Shown in pieces: positions 1 to 5,637 of a stretch of 14,003 nt of DNA. How positions within the stretch are numbered: position 1 is the first letter of the stretch; each line of letters starts with the position of its first letter. The notes below the pieces were generated by a model, which made no database searches, was not told the DNA's origin, and saw only the letters and a program-made list of their open reading frames with translations. The translations under genes and the position numbers were made by a program. Source of the stretch: an uncultured Pseudomonadota bacterium (GTDB lineage Bacteria; Pseudomonadota; Alphaproteobacteria; RF32; CAG-239); the NCBI GenBank assembly GCA_902495305.1, contig CABUWG010000046.1:1-14003 (forward strand). Direction: 5' to 3'.

Positions 1-643
1 CCCCGCCGATAAAAACCTGCGCCAAAGCCATTTTGAAAGACGGAATGTCAAAAGCAATGTCCTTAATCATAATCGGCTTTTTATAAAACAGGCTTGCCCC
101 GAAGTACACCGCCAACCCGAGCGCTGATACGACCGTAATCACCAAAGTTGTCATATGAGAAACCGAACCCTCGCCAAAGGCATGATCCGGCGTCAGAAAA
201 TAACCGAGAATAATCAAAAAGAAACAGGCCACCAGATAAGTAAAACCGGAAAAGGTCACCATTTTGACAATATCCGTGGCATGAAAACGCCAGCGCGTAT
301 AAAGGCGATAACGGATAGCCCCGCCGGAAACAATGGCATGACCGGCATTATTGCTGACCGAAAAACCGATAAATCCGGCAAAAATCCATTTAAGGGGAGA
401 AAGCTTGCGCCCGATATACTTAATCGCCAGATAATCATAAGAAGACAACGCCACATAGCCCAAAAAAGAAGCTATTGCCGCCATAATCAGATTTTTTTTC
501 GGAATACTGAGCACGGCATTTTCAATATCGGCAAGGTCATATTTAGAAAGCTGGTGATAAAGCATATAAGCCGCCAACCCGAAAAAAAACAAACCGGACC
601 AGGAAATAATTTTCTTAATCAGTCTTTTAGCCTTAACCGACAT
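1..643 (-). CDS. YbhN/MprF-type integral membrane protein (flippase-like), C-terminus cut by the window edge
   Basis: The reading frame is open from an ATG at 643 to the left edge (214 codons visible), so the C-terminus is missing. The visible part has about five hydrophobic segments, roughly at residues 10-28, 46-66, 80-102, 125-150 and 165-187. Between segments 3 and 4 is the stretch SVSNNAGHAIVSGGAIRYRL, which closely resembles the conserved block of the lysylphosphatidylglycerol synthase transmembrane region (MprF N-terminal half, YbhN/UPF0104 family). MprF members flip aminoacylated phosphatidylglycerol; many YbhN proteins lack the synthase domain and have no firmly known substrate. Whether a C-terminal synthase domain follows here cannot be seen. 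A purine-rich GAAAGAAG upstream of the ATG is a plausible ribosome site. I am sure of the family and unsure of the substrate. Confidence 0.85.
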   Translation of the reverse strand, partial: MSVKAKRLIKKIISWSGLFFFGLAAYMLYHQLSKYDLADIENAVLSIPKKNLIMAAIASFLGYVALSSYDYLAIKYIGRKLSPLKWIFAGFIGFSVSNNAGHAIVSGGAIRYRLYTRWRFHATDIVKMVTFSGFTYLVACFFLIILGYFLTPDHAFGEGSVSHMTTLVITVVSALGLAVYFGASLFYKKPIMIKDIAFDIPSFKMALAQVFIGG

Positions 644-799
644 TGTATTACAACTTCTTTCATCAAAAATCTTTTAAACCAGTTTATAATATATGGCCGA
701 ATAAATTAAATTACAATTAAATAATGCTCAGCCTCTTCATAAAAAACTCGACCTGAAAAACCGTTTACCGGTTACCTCGGATTTTGACATTGCGCCATT

Positions 800-857
800 T
801 CTCATCGCAACAAAAAATCCGCCCTTTTAAGGCGGATTTTAATCGTGCCGACAGAGA
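800..857 (-). repeat. Direct repeat copy A: remnant of tRNA-Thr 3' end plus terminator
   Basis: This 58-bp stretch matches 974-1031 with only three mismatches (804/978, one in the terminator loop, and 844/1018). It contains the last bases of the tRNA-Thr acceptor arm, with the CCA changed to CGA, followed by a copy of the trailer hairpin (814-823 pairs with 831-840). No tRNA body precedes it. Either a segment of 174 bp was duplicated in tandem, or this is the far att-like end of a lost integrated element. Confidence 0.85.
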
Positions 858-866
858 TTGCTAAGT

Positions 867-894
867 AAAAACAACCGCTGCTCCGGTTGTTTTT
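867..894. terminator. Perfect 11-bp hairpin with A and T tails (bidirectional terminator)
   Basis: AAAAACAACCG at 867-877 pairs perfectly with CGGTTGTTTTT at 884-894 across a 6-base loop. It ends in T runs on both strands, so it can act as an intrinsic terminator in either direction. It lies between the two direct repeats, where no gene is visible, so the transcript it serves is unknown. The rest of 644-974 shows no convincing gene: the minus-strand ORF there runs into the tRNA and is spurious. Confidence 0.6.
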
Positions 895-973
895 GTCTGC
901 AAAATCTTTGAACATCTTGGCAAGCGAGGGAAGCTTCTGCGACTGCTGCGAGCCTAGATGCCAAAGTATAGTC

Positions 974-1031
974 TCTCGTCGCAACAAAAAATCCGCCCTT
1001 TCAAGGCGGATTTTAATGGTGCCGACAGAGA
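974..1031 (-). repeat. Direct repeat copy B, within the intact tRNA-Thr 3' end and terminator
   Basis: This is the intact partner of the repeat at 800-857. It covers the final acceptor-arm bases of tRNA-Thr, the encoded CCA and the terminator hairpin. The 116 bp between the two copies carry only a terminator-like hairpin. Confidence 0.85.
984..1014 (-). terminator. Terminator of tRNA-Thr
   Basis: On the minus strand AAAATCCGCC, a 7-base loop and GGCGGATTTT form a 10-bp stem followed by a six-T run. It begins three bases after the encoded CCA of the tRNA, so it defines the tRNA trailer. Confidence 0.85.
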
Positions 1032-1092
1032 GACTCGAACTCCCGACCCACTGATTACAAATCAGTAGCTCTACCAACTGAGCTATGTCGGC
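1017..1092 (-). tRNA. tRNA-Thr (anticodon UGU)
   Basis: Read on the minus strand, the sequence folds as a standard cloverleaf. The acceptor stem GCCGACA pairs at the 3' end with TGTCGGC. The D arm is followed by the anticodon stem ACTGA/TCAGT around the loop TTTGTAA, giving anticodon TGT (UGU, threonine). The T arm contains the GTTCGAGTC type loop. Discriminator A is at 1020 and CCA is encoded at 1017-1019. A strong promoter lies just upstream and an intrinsic terminator directly downstream, so this is a single-gene transcription unit. Confidence 0.97.
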
Positions 1093-1106
1093 GCTAACTG
1101 ACGATG

Positions 1107-1135
1107 TTTATATACTACAGATTTTATAAAGTCAA
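1107..1135 (-). promoter_or_regulatory. Promoter of tRNA-Thr
   Basis: On the minus strand TTGACT (1135-1130), a 17-base spacer and TATAAA (1112-1107) form a near-consensus sigma-70-type promoter. The expected start is near 1100, about eight bases before the mature tRNA. Confidence 0.8.
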
Positions 1136-1157
1136 CAAAATAATAATACAGTCATGA

Positions 1158-1679
1158 CTATCTGTAATCATATAAAAACGCAATGATTATCATCGGCCAG
1201 ATGACCATCAAGCTCCAGTAACCGATATCAAATATTCTAACCTTTCGTTTCTCTCCGCCAGAATATTCCTTATAGCGATATTTAGTTAAAAACCACAAAA
1301 ACGGCAGGAACAATAAAGCATAGAATGCCCCGATAAAATACTGAAAAAACAAAAAAGCAAAAACAATATTTTCAACATAATCACGCCAGTCCATGTGAGC
1401 AATGGATCCACCCTGCGCCTGAAACCAAACAGGAGCAACTAAAAACATAAGGACAATACCCCCAAACACACATCTTCCAATAACCTTTTGACAACCGGCA
1501 TATTTTTTTGCCAAATGCAAACCAACAACAGCAGAAATAAAAATAGAACCCAAAATAAAAAAATTCTTCCAGTTCCATACTGCCCAAGCCAAATTATAAA
1601 ACAAAGAAATAATCAAAAAAATCAATATCCATAACGGCCAGTCTTTTCGGGAAAAACCAATATTCTCAGCACTTGACAC
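1158..1679 (-). CDS. Hypothetical multi-pass membrane protein
   Basis: I do not recognise the family. The start is taken as GTG at 1679, because AAGGAG (1691-1686) sits six bases upstream; the frame extends to an ATG at 1721, but that codon has no ribosome site. This gives 173 residues and a TAG stop. The protein has five or six hydrophobic segments rich in Trp and Phe, beginning with one near residues 15-35 and ending with one near the C-terminus before a short basic tail. A Lys/Arg-rich loop precedes the last segment. Codon use is AT-rich compared with the metal operon. It ends upstream of tRNA-Thr on the same strand. A role in the inner membrane is all that can be inferred. Confidence 0.7.
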   Translation of the reverse strand: MSSAENIGFSRKDWPLWILIFLIISLFYNLAWAVWNWKNFFILGSIFISAVVGLHLAKKYAGCQKVIGRCVFGGIVLMFLVAPVWFQAQGGSIAHMDWRDYVENIVFAFLFFQYFIGAFYALLFLPFLWFLTKYRYKEYSGGEKRKVRIFDIGYWSLMVIWPMIIIAFLYDYR

Positions 1680-1685
1680 TTCATA

Positions 1686-1691
1686 CTCCTT
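1686..1691 (-). promoter_or_regulatory. Ribosome binding site that fixes the GTG start at 1679
   Basis: The minus strand reads AAGGAG, a near-perfect Shine-Dalgarno sequence, six bases before GTG. It favours this start over the upstream in-frame ATG at 1721. Confidence 0.75.
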
Positions 1692-1737
1692 ACAAAAACC
1701 TCCATATAAAATATCATGCAAAGATTAAATTAAAATA

Positions 1738-1767
1738 AATCCCGCGGCAAAAATTTACCACGGGATT
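1738..1767 (-). terminator. Terminator downstream of the lipoprotein pseudogene
   Basis: On the minus strand AATCCCGTGG, a ten-base loop and CCGCGGGATT form a 10-bp stem (one G-U pair), followed by a T-rich tail (TTATTTTAATTT). It lies 16 bases after the TGA stop of the lipoprotein reading frame. Confidence 0.65.
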
Positions 1768-1782
1768 CACGGCCAACAGATA

Positions 1783-2355
1783 TCACATCGTCAAGGCATG
1801 CGCCAAGACAACCGCCCCGACATTATTATTAATCTTTTCCGTCAGCACTCGCTTATTCAAGCCGCTGAGCTCTGACAAAGCGGCAATATATTCGCCTTCT
1901 TTGCCCGCGGCCTCAATTTTCAACTCACCATAATTAAACAACACAAACCGGCGGGTTGCCACGTTTCTCTTAATCTGTTTCAGTTCCGCTTTCTTAACGC
2001 CGGCTTTTTCCATATCCACATAAACGCCGTCACGGCTGTACTGCCACATTCCGCCGGTGGCCACATCAGTCAGCCAGCTCGGCCAGAAAGTCAGATTCAA
2101 AATTGCCACCTTATTCAAATTCGAACGCAACACAATCTACTTGTCATCATAACCTTCCTTCTTGGCCATAATCACCGAACTGGCCGATTTTCGTTCCAGC
2201 GGAAAAACGCACGGCGTTCTGCAAATTTCCATACCGTCTGCATAAATCTTCACGCCTTTTACATTTGAATCAAAAGAAACATCCTGATCTGTGCCGCTAA
2301 ACAACGTTCCGCAGGCAGCCAGCATCAACACGGAAAATAGTCCCAATTTTTTCAT
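1783..2355 (-). pseudogene. PEGA-like lipoprotein gene interrupted by an in-frame TAG
   Basis: Starting at ATG 2355, behind AAAAGGAT, the frame encodes a lipoprotein signal ending in the lipobox LAAC (Cys15) and a PEGA-like segment (VKGVKIYADG...RTPCVFPL...KKEGYDD). After 72 codons there is a TAG at 2139-2137. The same frame then continues for 117 codons with the sequence expected downstream of such domains (FWPSWLTDVATGGMWQY), followed by a basic, helical C-terminal part, and ends at TGA. The second half has no good start or ribosome site, so one intact gene of about 190 codons has probably lost function through a point mutation. A sequencing error or readthrough is also possible. PEGA-type lipoproteins are envelope proteins, often with poorly known roles. 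Its leader carries the structured RNA at about 2388-2594. Confidence 0.7.
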
Positions 2356-2383
2356 ACGTTCAACATCCTTTTGCTTTTAGATT

Positions 2384-2413
2384 AAAAAAACCCGCTTTTA
2401 TACAAAAGGCGGG
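2384..2413 (-). terminator. Intrinsic terminator between the structured leader and the lipoprotein gene
   Basis: On the minus strand CCCGC (2413-2409) pairs with GCGGG (2395-2391), extended by a TTTT/AAAA pairing with one bulged base, and is followed by seven T (2390-2384). It lies upstream of, not after, the lipoprotein coding frame, as in transcription attenuation. Confidence 0.75.
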
Positions 2414-2594
2414 CGGATGCTAGAAAACCGTGTATCATCAAACGGCTCGGCTTATTTGACCATAGCCTTATTCACCGACATCCGCCCTTTATGAGGCAGA
2501 TTATCGGCACAATTTTTTAAGTCGTGTGCACCCGACTAATGATACAAGGGATTTCTAAGCCCTTAAGCATTTTTCTTTCTAAGGAAAAACACCT
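2388..2594 (-). ncRNA. Candidate riboswitch/attenuator leader or small RNA, class unknown
   Basis: A minus-strand promoter (2629-2601) predicts transcription from about 2594 to a terminator at about 2384. Several helices are visible in between. TAGAAA (2557-2552) pairs with TTTCTA (2426-2421), and TGTATCAT (2546-2539) with ATGATACA (2438-2431). Together these close a multi-branched domain. Inside are hairpins AGTCG/CGACT (2537-2520), ATCTGCC/GGCGGAT (2501-2481, extended by CCGA/TCGG) and GGCT/AGCC (2467-2449). GGGCGGATG (2487-2479) can alternatively pair with CATCCGCCC (2419-2411), which overlaps the 5' arm of the terminator. The lipoprotein start codon lies about 30 bases after the terminator, leaving little room for another promoter, so the leader probably controls that gene. 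I find no TPP, cobalamin, 6S, SRP, RNase P or tmRNA signature. Confidence 0.6.
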
Positions 2595-2600
2595 ACCGTA

Positions 2601-2629
2601 AGGATAAAAAACTTTTCACAATTAATCAA
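2601..2629 (-). promoter_or_regulatory. Promoter of the structured leader RNA
   Basis: On the minus strand TTGATT (2629-2624), exactly 17 bases and TATCCT (2606-2601) form a good sigma-70-type promoter. The start is expected near 2594. Confidence 0.65.
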
Positions 2630-2649
2630 GCTGAAAATAACGCGCTGAC

Positions 2650-2877
2650 TTATTTCTCTTTTTTTATCTCGTCCACAATGGCCGAAATCGCATTGCTCGC
2701 ACCGCTTTTCTCTTCCATTTCAATTTGCGCATGCACATGATCGGCAATATGCTTCAACTTATGCCAAAAACCGTTTTCCCAGGCCACAACCGTTCCCCAA
2801 ATTGCCATCACCGATACAATAATCGTACAGATGGCTTCCATAATGTCCATTTTGTCTTTAAAACTGAGTTTATCCAT
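2650..2877 (-). CDS. Small single-pass membrane protein of unknown function (75 residues)
   Basis: The start is ATG at 2877, five bases after GGAGG; the frame runs further upstream to 2925 without a ribosome site. The protein has a short charged N-terminus, one hydrophobic segment (about residues 12-33, with CTIIVSVMAIWGTVVAW), and a cytosol- or periplasm-facing tail rich in His, Glu and Lys that looks helical. No catalytic motif is visible and I do not recognise the family. It reads away from the ArsR gene. An extended -10 element (TGGTATAAT) lies about 50 bases upstream. The TAA stop is followed closely by the promoter of the structured RNA on the same strand. Confidence 0.65.
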   Translation of the reverse strand: MDKLSFKDKMDIMEAICTIIVSVMAIWGTVVAWENGFWHKLKHIADHVHAQIEMEEKSGASNAISAIVDEIKKEK

Positions 2878-2926
2878 ATCTGCCTCCGCATTTAATATGC
2901 GCCGCCAAAAAACAGCTTCAAGCAAG

Positions 2927-2935
2927 ATTATACCA
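2927..2935 (-). promoter_or_regulatory. Extended -10 promoter element for the 75-residue membrane protein
   Basis: The minus strand reads TGGTATAAT, a consensus -10 with the TGn extension. No clear -35 is present at the right distance, which is typical for extended -10 promoters. Confidence 0.45.
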
Positions 2936-3023
2936 ATTATCTAAAAAACTTTATTATAGATTTTTTTACGGATTTGTCTTAACATAACAAAACAAAAACT
3001 TTTTACCTAACGGAAACAAACCA

Positions 3024-3386
3024 ATGTCAGAAAAACTGCAGCCCCATTGCCACCATTGCGAAAAGATTGAAGGCATCCTGTCCAACATGCCTGCCGCACA
3101 AACTTTTGAAAAAGCTTCCGAAACTTTTCAGCTCATCAGCGATCCCGCCCGCCTGCGCATTCTCTGGCTGCTCTGCCATCGCGAAGTCTGCGTCAACAAC
3201 ATCGCTTATATCGTAAACATGAGCGCTCCCGCCGTTTCTCACCACCTGCGCCTGCTCAAGCGTGCCGGCCTTTTAACCAGCCGCCGCGAGGGTAAAGAAA
3301 TGTATTATAAACTTTCCCAATCCCCCCAAGCCGCCCTTGTTCACAAAGCAGTCGACGATATTCTGGACATCACCTGCCCTAATTAA
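3024..3386 (+). CDS. ArsR/SmtB-family metal-sensing repressor
   Basis: This 120-residue protein has the ArsR winged-helix layout. The region DPARLRILWLLCHREVCV (residues 40-57) leads into the DNA-recognition helix MSAPAVSHHLRLLKRAGL (66-83), and the wing is SRREGKEMYYKL (86-97). Candidate metal ligands are C9 and C12 in an N-terminal CHHC cluster, C51 and C56 around helix 3, and C118 near the end. This resembles the N-terminal plus helix-3 site of CadC-type sensors, except that the usual second Cys of the ELCVC motif is Asn58. Family members leave DNA when they bind Zn, Cd, Pb or similar ions. The next genes are an HMA protein and a P1B ATPase, with an operator-like palindrome between, so it most likely represses them. 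The ribosome site (GGAAA) is weak. Confidence 0.92.
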   Translation: MSEKLQPHCHHCEKIEGILSNMPAAQTFEKASETFQLISDPARLRILWLLCHREVCVNNIAYIVNMSAPAVSHHLRLLKRAGLLTSRREGKEMYYKLSQSPQAALVHKAVDDILDITCPN

Positions 3387-3397
3387 AAAATTATATC

Positions 3398-3426
3398 TTG
3401 ACAAACAAATTAAACAGATATACAAT
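3398..3426 (+). promoter_or_regulatory. Promoter of the HMA-ATPase operon
   Basis: TTGACA (3398-3403), 17 bases and TACAAT (3421-3426) form a near-consensus promoter starting 12 bases after the repressor's stop codon. It transcribes the HMA protein and ATPase genes independently of the repressor gene. Confidence 0.8.
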
Positions 3427-3445
3427 TAAACATATATTTAATTGT
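3422..3445. promoter_or_regulatory. 24-bp palindrome, probable ArsR-family operator
   Basis: ACAATTAAA, six bases (CATATA) and TTTAATTGT form a perfect inverted repeat that covers the -10 element and expected transcription start. AT-rich palindromes at this position are typical operators of ArsR/SmtB repressors. An additional ATTAAACA/TGTTTAAT pair (about 3411-3418 and 3443-3450) flanks it, so a second dimer could bind. Repressor binding would block RNA polymerase directly. Confidence 0.7.
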
Positions 3446-3460
3446 TTAATCGAGGTTGCC

Positions 3461-3676
3461 ATGAGAAAAATTTATCAGCTTGAAAATCTGGATTGCGCCA
3501 ACTGCGCTGCCAAAATCGAAAACGCCGTCAAAGACATCAACGGCGTCAAAAACGCTTCTGTCAGTTTTATGACACAAAAACTGATGATTGAAACCGATGC
3601 CGATATTGACCAAATTATGGAAGAAGTCAAAAAGGTGATTCAAAAGGTAGAACCGGACTGCGAAATCATCTCATAA
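3461..3676 (+). CDS. Free-standing HMA-domain metal-binding protein (metallochaperone-like)
   Basis: The start is ATG at 3461 with GAGG eight bases upstream; the longer frame from TTG at 3398 would begin inside the -35 element and is rejected. The 71-residue product is a single heavy-metal-associated domain with the ligand motif LDCANCAAKIE (CxxC) in loop 1, followed by the beta-alpha-beta pattern NGVKNASVSFMTQKLMIET. Such domains carry Zn, Cd or Cu ions, either as chaperones or as N-terminal domains of P1B ATPases. Here the downstream ATPase lacks an N-terminal HMA domain, so this protein probably supplies it in trans. The genes are 10 bases apart and form an operon behind the palindrome-covered promoter. 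Confidence 0.88.
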   Translation: MRKIYQLENLDCANCAAKIENAVKDINGVKNASVSFMTQKLMIETDADIDQIMEEVKKVIQKVEPDCEIIS

Positions 3677-3686
3677 GGAAACACTG

Positions 3687-5540
3687 ATGAATAAAAAACT
3701 CAAAAAACAGCTCAAAAAAATCGTTCTGGCCGCAATCCTGTTTGCCGCCGGCTTTCTGCCGCTGCCGCAGCTCTGGCCGCTGCTTTTGTTCACGGCCTCT
3801 TACCTTCTGGTCGGAACGGATATTGTCTTGTCGGCTCTTCGCAACATCAGACACGGCCGGATTTTTGACGAGAACTTTCTCATGACGCTGGCAACTTTCG
3901 GCGCTTTTGCCCTCGGAGAATATTCTGAAGCCGTAGCCGTCATGCTGTTTTTTCAAATCGGCGAGTTTTTTCAAAGCTATGCCGTCAATCAGTCGCGCAA
4001 ATCCATTACCGCACTGATGAACATTCGCCCCGACTATGCCAATGTCCGCCGCGGCAAAGAAATCCTGACGGTCAGTCCGGAAGAAGTCAAAATCGGCGAA
4101 ACCATCGTCATCCGTCCCGGAGAAAGAATCCCGCTTGACGGCAAAGTCATAAAAGGTTCCTCCACGTTGGATACGGCAGCCCTGACCGGCGAATCCCTGC
4201 CCCGCGATGTTGCCGAAGGAGTCGAAGTTCTGAGCGGTTGTATCAACCTGACCGGCGTGTTGGAAGTCCGAACAACCACCGAATTTGCCGCTTCCACCGT
4301 TTCTCAGATTCTGGAACTGGTCGAAAACGTCTCTTCTCAAAAAGCCGGTATCGAAAATTTCATCACGCGTTTTGCCCGCTACTATACGCCGGCCGTTGTC
4401 ATTATTGCCGCATTTCTGGCCGTCGTTCCGCCGTTTTTGTCAGGCAGTATGGACTTTCGCGACTGGGGATATCGTGCTATCACCTTTTTGGTCATCTCCT
4501 GCCCCTGCGCCCTCGTTATCTCAATTCCGCTCAGCTTTTTTGGCGGATTGGGCGCAGCCTCGCGTTGCGGTATCTTAATCAAAGGCAGCAACTATCTGGA
4601 AGCTCTGGCCGAAGCCGGCACCGTTGTCTTTGATAAGACCGGAACCCTGACAAAAGGACAGTTCAAAGTAGCGCAAATCAACCCGCAGGACATTTCAGAA
4701 GCCGGACTTTTGCGGCTGGCGGCTCATGCCGAGGCCCACTCCTCGCATCCGATTGCCGTTTCTATCCGTGAGGCTTACGGCAGCTCGCCTGACCTCAACA
4801 TTGTTTCCGATGTCAAAGAAATCCCCGGACGCGGCATTACCGTACGCATTGACAAAGACGAAGTCGCCGCCGGAAACTTTGAATTCATCAAAAGCCTTGG
4901 CATTCCGGCACAGGAAAACCATACCCCCGGAACGGCCGTCTACTTTGCCGTCAATAAAAAATTCGCCGGCTCGATTATCATCGCGGATGAAATCCGTCCG
5001 GATACAAAAAATGCCGTCACAGCCTTAAAAGCCGAAGGCGTCAAACAGACGGTAATGCTGACCGGCGATCGCAAAGACATTGCCGCCCGAATTGCCGAAG
5101 AAACCGGTATTGATAAATATTTTGCCAACCTGCTTCCGGCCGGCAAGGTTCAAAAAATCGAAGACCTGCTGAACGGCCGGCCTGACCGTAAAAAAGTTAT
5201 TTTTGTCGGCGATGGCATTAACGATGCGCCCGTGCTTGCCCGTTCCGACATCGGAATTGCCATGGGCGGTATCGGATCAGACGCGGCCATTGAAGCGGCA
5301 GACATTGTCATTATGACCGATAAACCGTCCAAAATCGCATCAGCCATCCGCATCGCCCGCAAAACGCTGCGCATTGCCAAAGAAAACATTGTTTTTGCCC
5401 TTGGCGTCAAATTTCTTGTTCTGGCGCTTGGTGCCGCCGGCTATGCCTCAATTTGGGCGGCGGTTTTTGCCGACGTCGGGGTTTCGGTCATTGCCATTCT
5501 GAATGCGGCCCGCGCCCTGCGCCTGCATAAAAACTGCTGA
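3687..5540 (+). CDS. zntA: P1B-type heavy-metal efflux ATPase (Zn/Cd/Pb class)
   Basis: This 617-residue inner-membrane pump exports divalent metal ions at the cost of ATP. Visible motifs in order are: actuator TGES (167-170); the metal-binding CPC in the membrane (272-274, SCPCALVIS); the phosphorylation site DKTGT (316-320); the nucleotide-domain SHPIA (353-357); MLTGD (457-461); and GDGINDAP (508-515). The last membrane segment has D596 in the context ADVGVSVIAILNA, characteristic of the Zn/Cd/Pb subgroup (ZntA/CadA) rather than the copper pumps. There is no N-terminal HMA domain, which explains the shorter length; that domain is encoded separately just upstream. AAGGAAA precedes the ATG at 3687. 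Control by the ArsR-family gene is likely. No clear terminator follows it. Confidence 0.95.
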   Translation: MNKKLKKQLKKIVLAAILFAAGFLPLPQLWPLLLFTASYLLVGTDIVLSALRNIRHGRIFDENFLMTLATFGAFALGEYSEAVAVMLFFQIGEFFQSYAVNQSRKSITALMNIRPDYANVRRGKEILTVSPEEVKIGETIVIRPGERIPLDGKVIKGSSTLDTAALTGESLPRDVAEGVEVLSGCINLTGVLEVRTTTEFAASTVSQILELVENVSSQKAGIENFITRFARYYTPAVVIIAAFLAVVPPFLSGSMDFRDWGYRAITFLVISCPCALVISIPLSFFGGLGAASRCGILIKGSNYLEALAEAGTVVFDKTGTLTKGQFKVAQINPQDISEAGLLRLAAHAEAHSSHPIAVSIREAYGSSPDLNIVSDVKEIPGRGITVRIDKDEVAAGNFEFIKSLGIPAQENHTPGTAVYFAVNKKFAGSIIIADEIRPDTKNAVTALKAEGVKQTVMLTGDRKDIAARIAEETGIDKYFANLLPAGKVQKIEDLLNGRPDRKKVIFVGDGINDAPVLARSDIGIAMGGIGSDAAIEAADIVIMTDKPSKIASAIRIARKTLRIAKENIVFALGVKFLVLALGAAGYASIWAAVFADVGVSVIAILNAARALRLHKNC

Positions 5541-5580
5541 AATTATCATTCCAAAATATCCCCATGCACAATGGTTCGGC

Positions 5581-5608
5581 TTGTAAAATACGACAAAAAG
5601 CATAAGAT
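5581..5608 (+). promoter_or_regulatory. Possible promoter of the phosphoesterase gene
   Basis: TTGTAA (5581-5586), 16 bases and TAAGAT (5603-5608) lie 30 bases before the start codon at 5638. It is a moderate match, and readthrough from the ATPase gene is an alternative. Confidence 0.35.
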
Positions 5609-5637
5609 AAGCTGAATCATTGTTGCTAAGGACACTC

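Noticed and set aside
155..709. Plus-strand ORF of 184 codons
   Set aside because: It is antisense to the YbhN/MprF-like gene, has a low-complexity basic composition and no ribosome site.
802..1077. Minus-strand ORF of 91 codons
   Set aside because: It runs through tRNA-Thr, two terminators and both direct repeats; the repeated peptide is only the 58-bp repeat translated twice.
2137..2139. TAG recoded as a sense codon in this organism
   Set aside because: At least three other likely genes in the window end in TAG at sensible positions (1158, 7044 and 9231), so general recoding is unlikely.
2517..2570. 17-codon minus-strand ORF inside the structured leader, a possible leader peptide
   Set aside because: There is no clear ribosome site and no run of regulatory codons; the RNA pairing alone explains the sequence better.
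2388..2594. Assignment of the structured RNA as 6S RNA, tmRNA, SRP RNA or RNase P RNA
   Set aside because: No single large central bubble (6S), no tag-coding frame or tRNA-like part (tmRNA), no GGAAGGAAGCAGCC-like domain (SRP), and no GAGGAAAGTCC-like core (RNase P).
3398..3460. Longer HMA protein beginning at TTG 3398
   Set aside because: That start lies inside the -35 element, and the added residues would be encoded by the promoter and operator.
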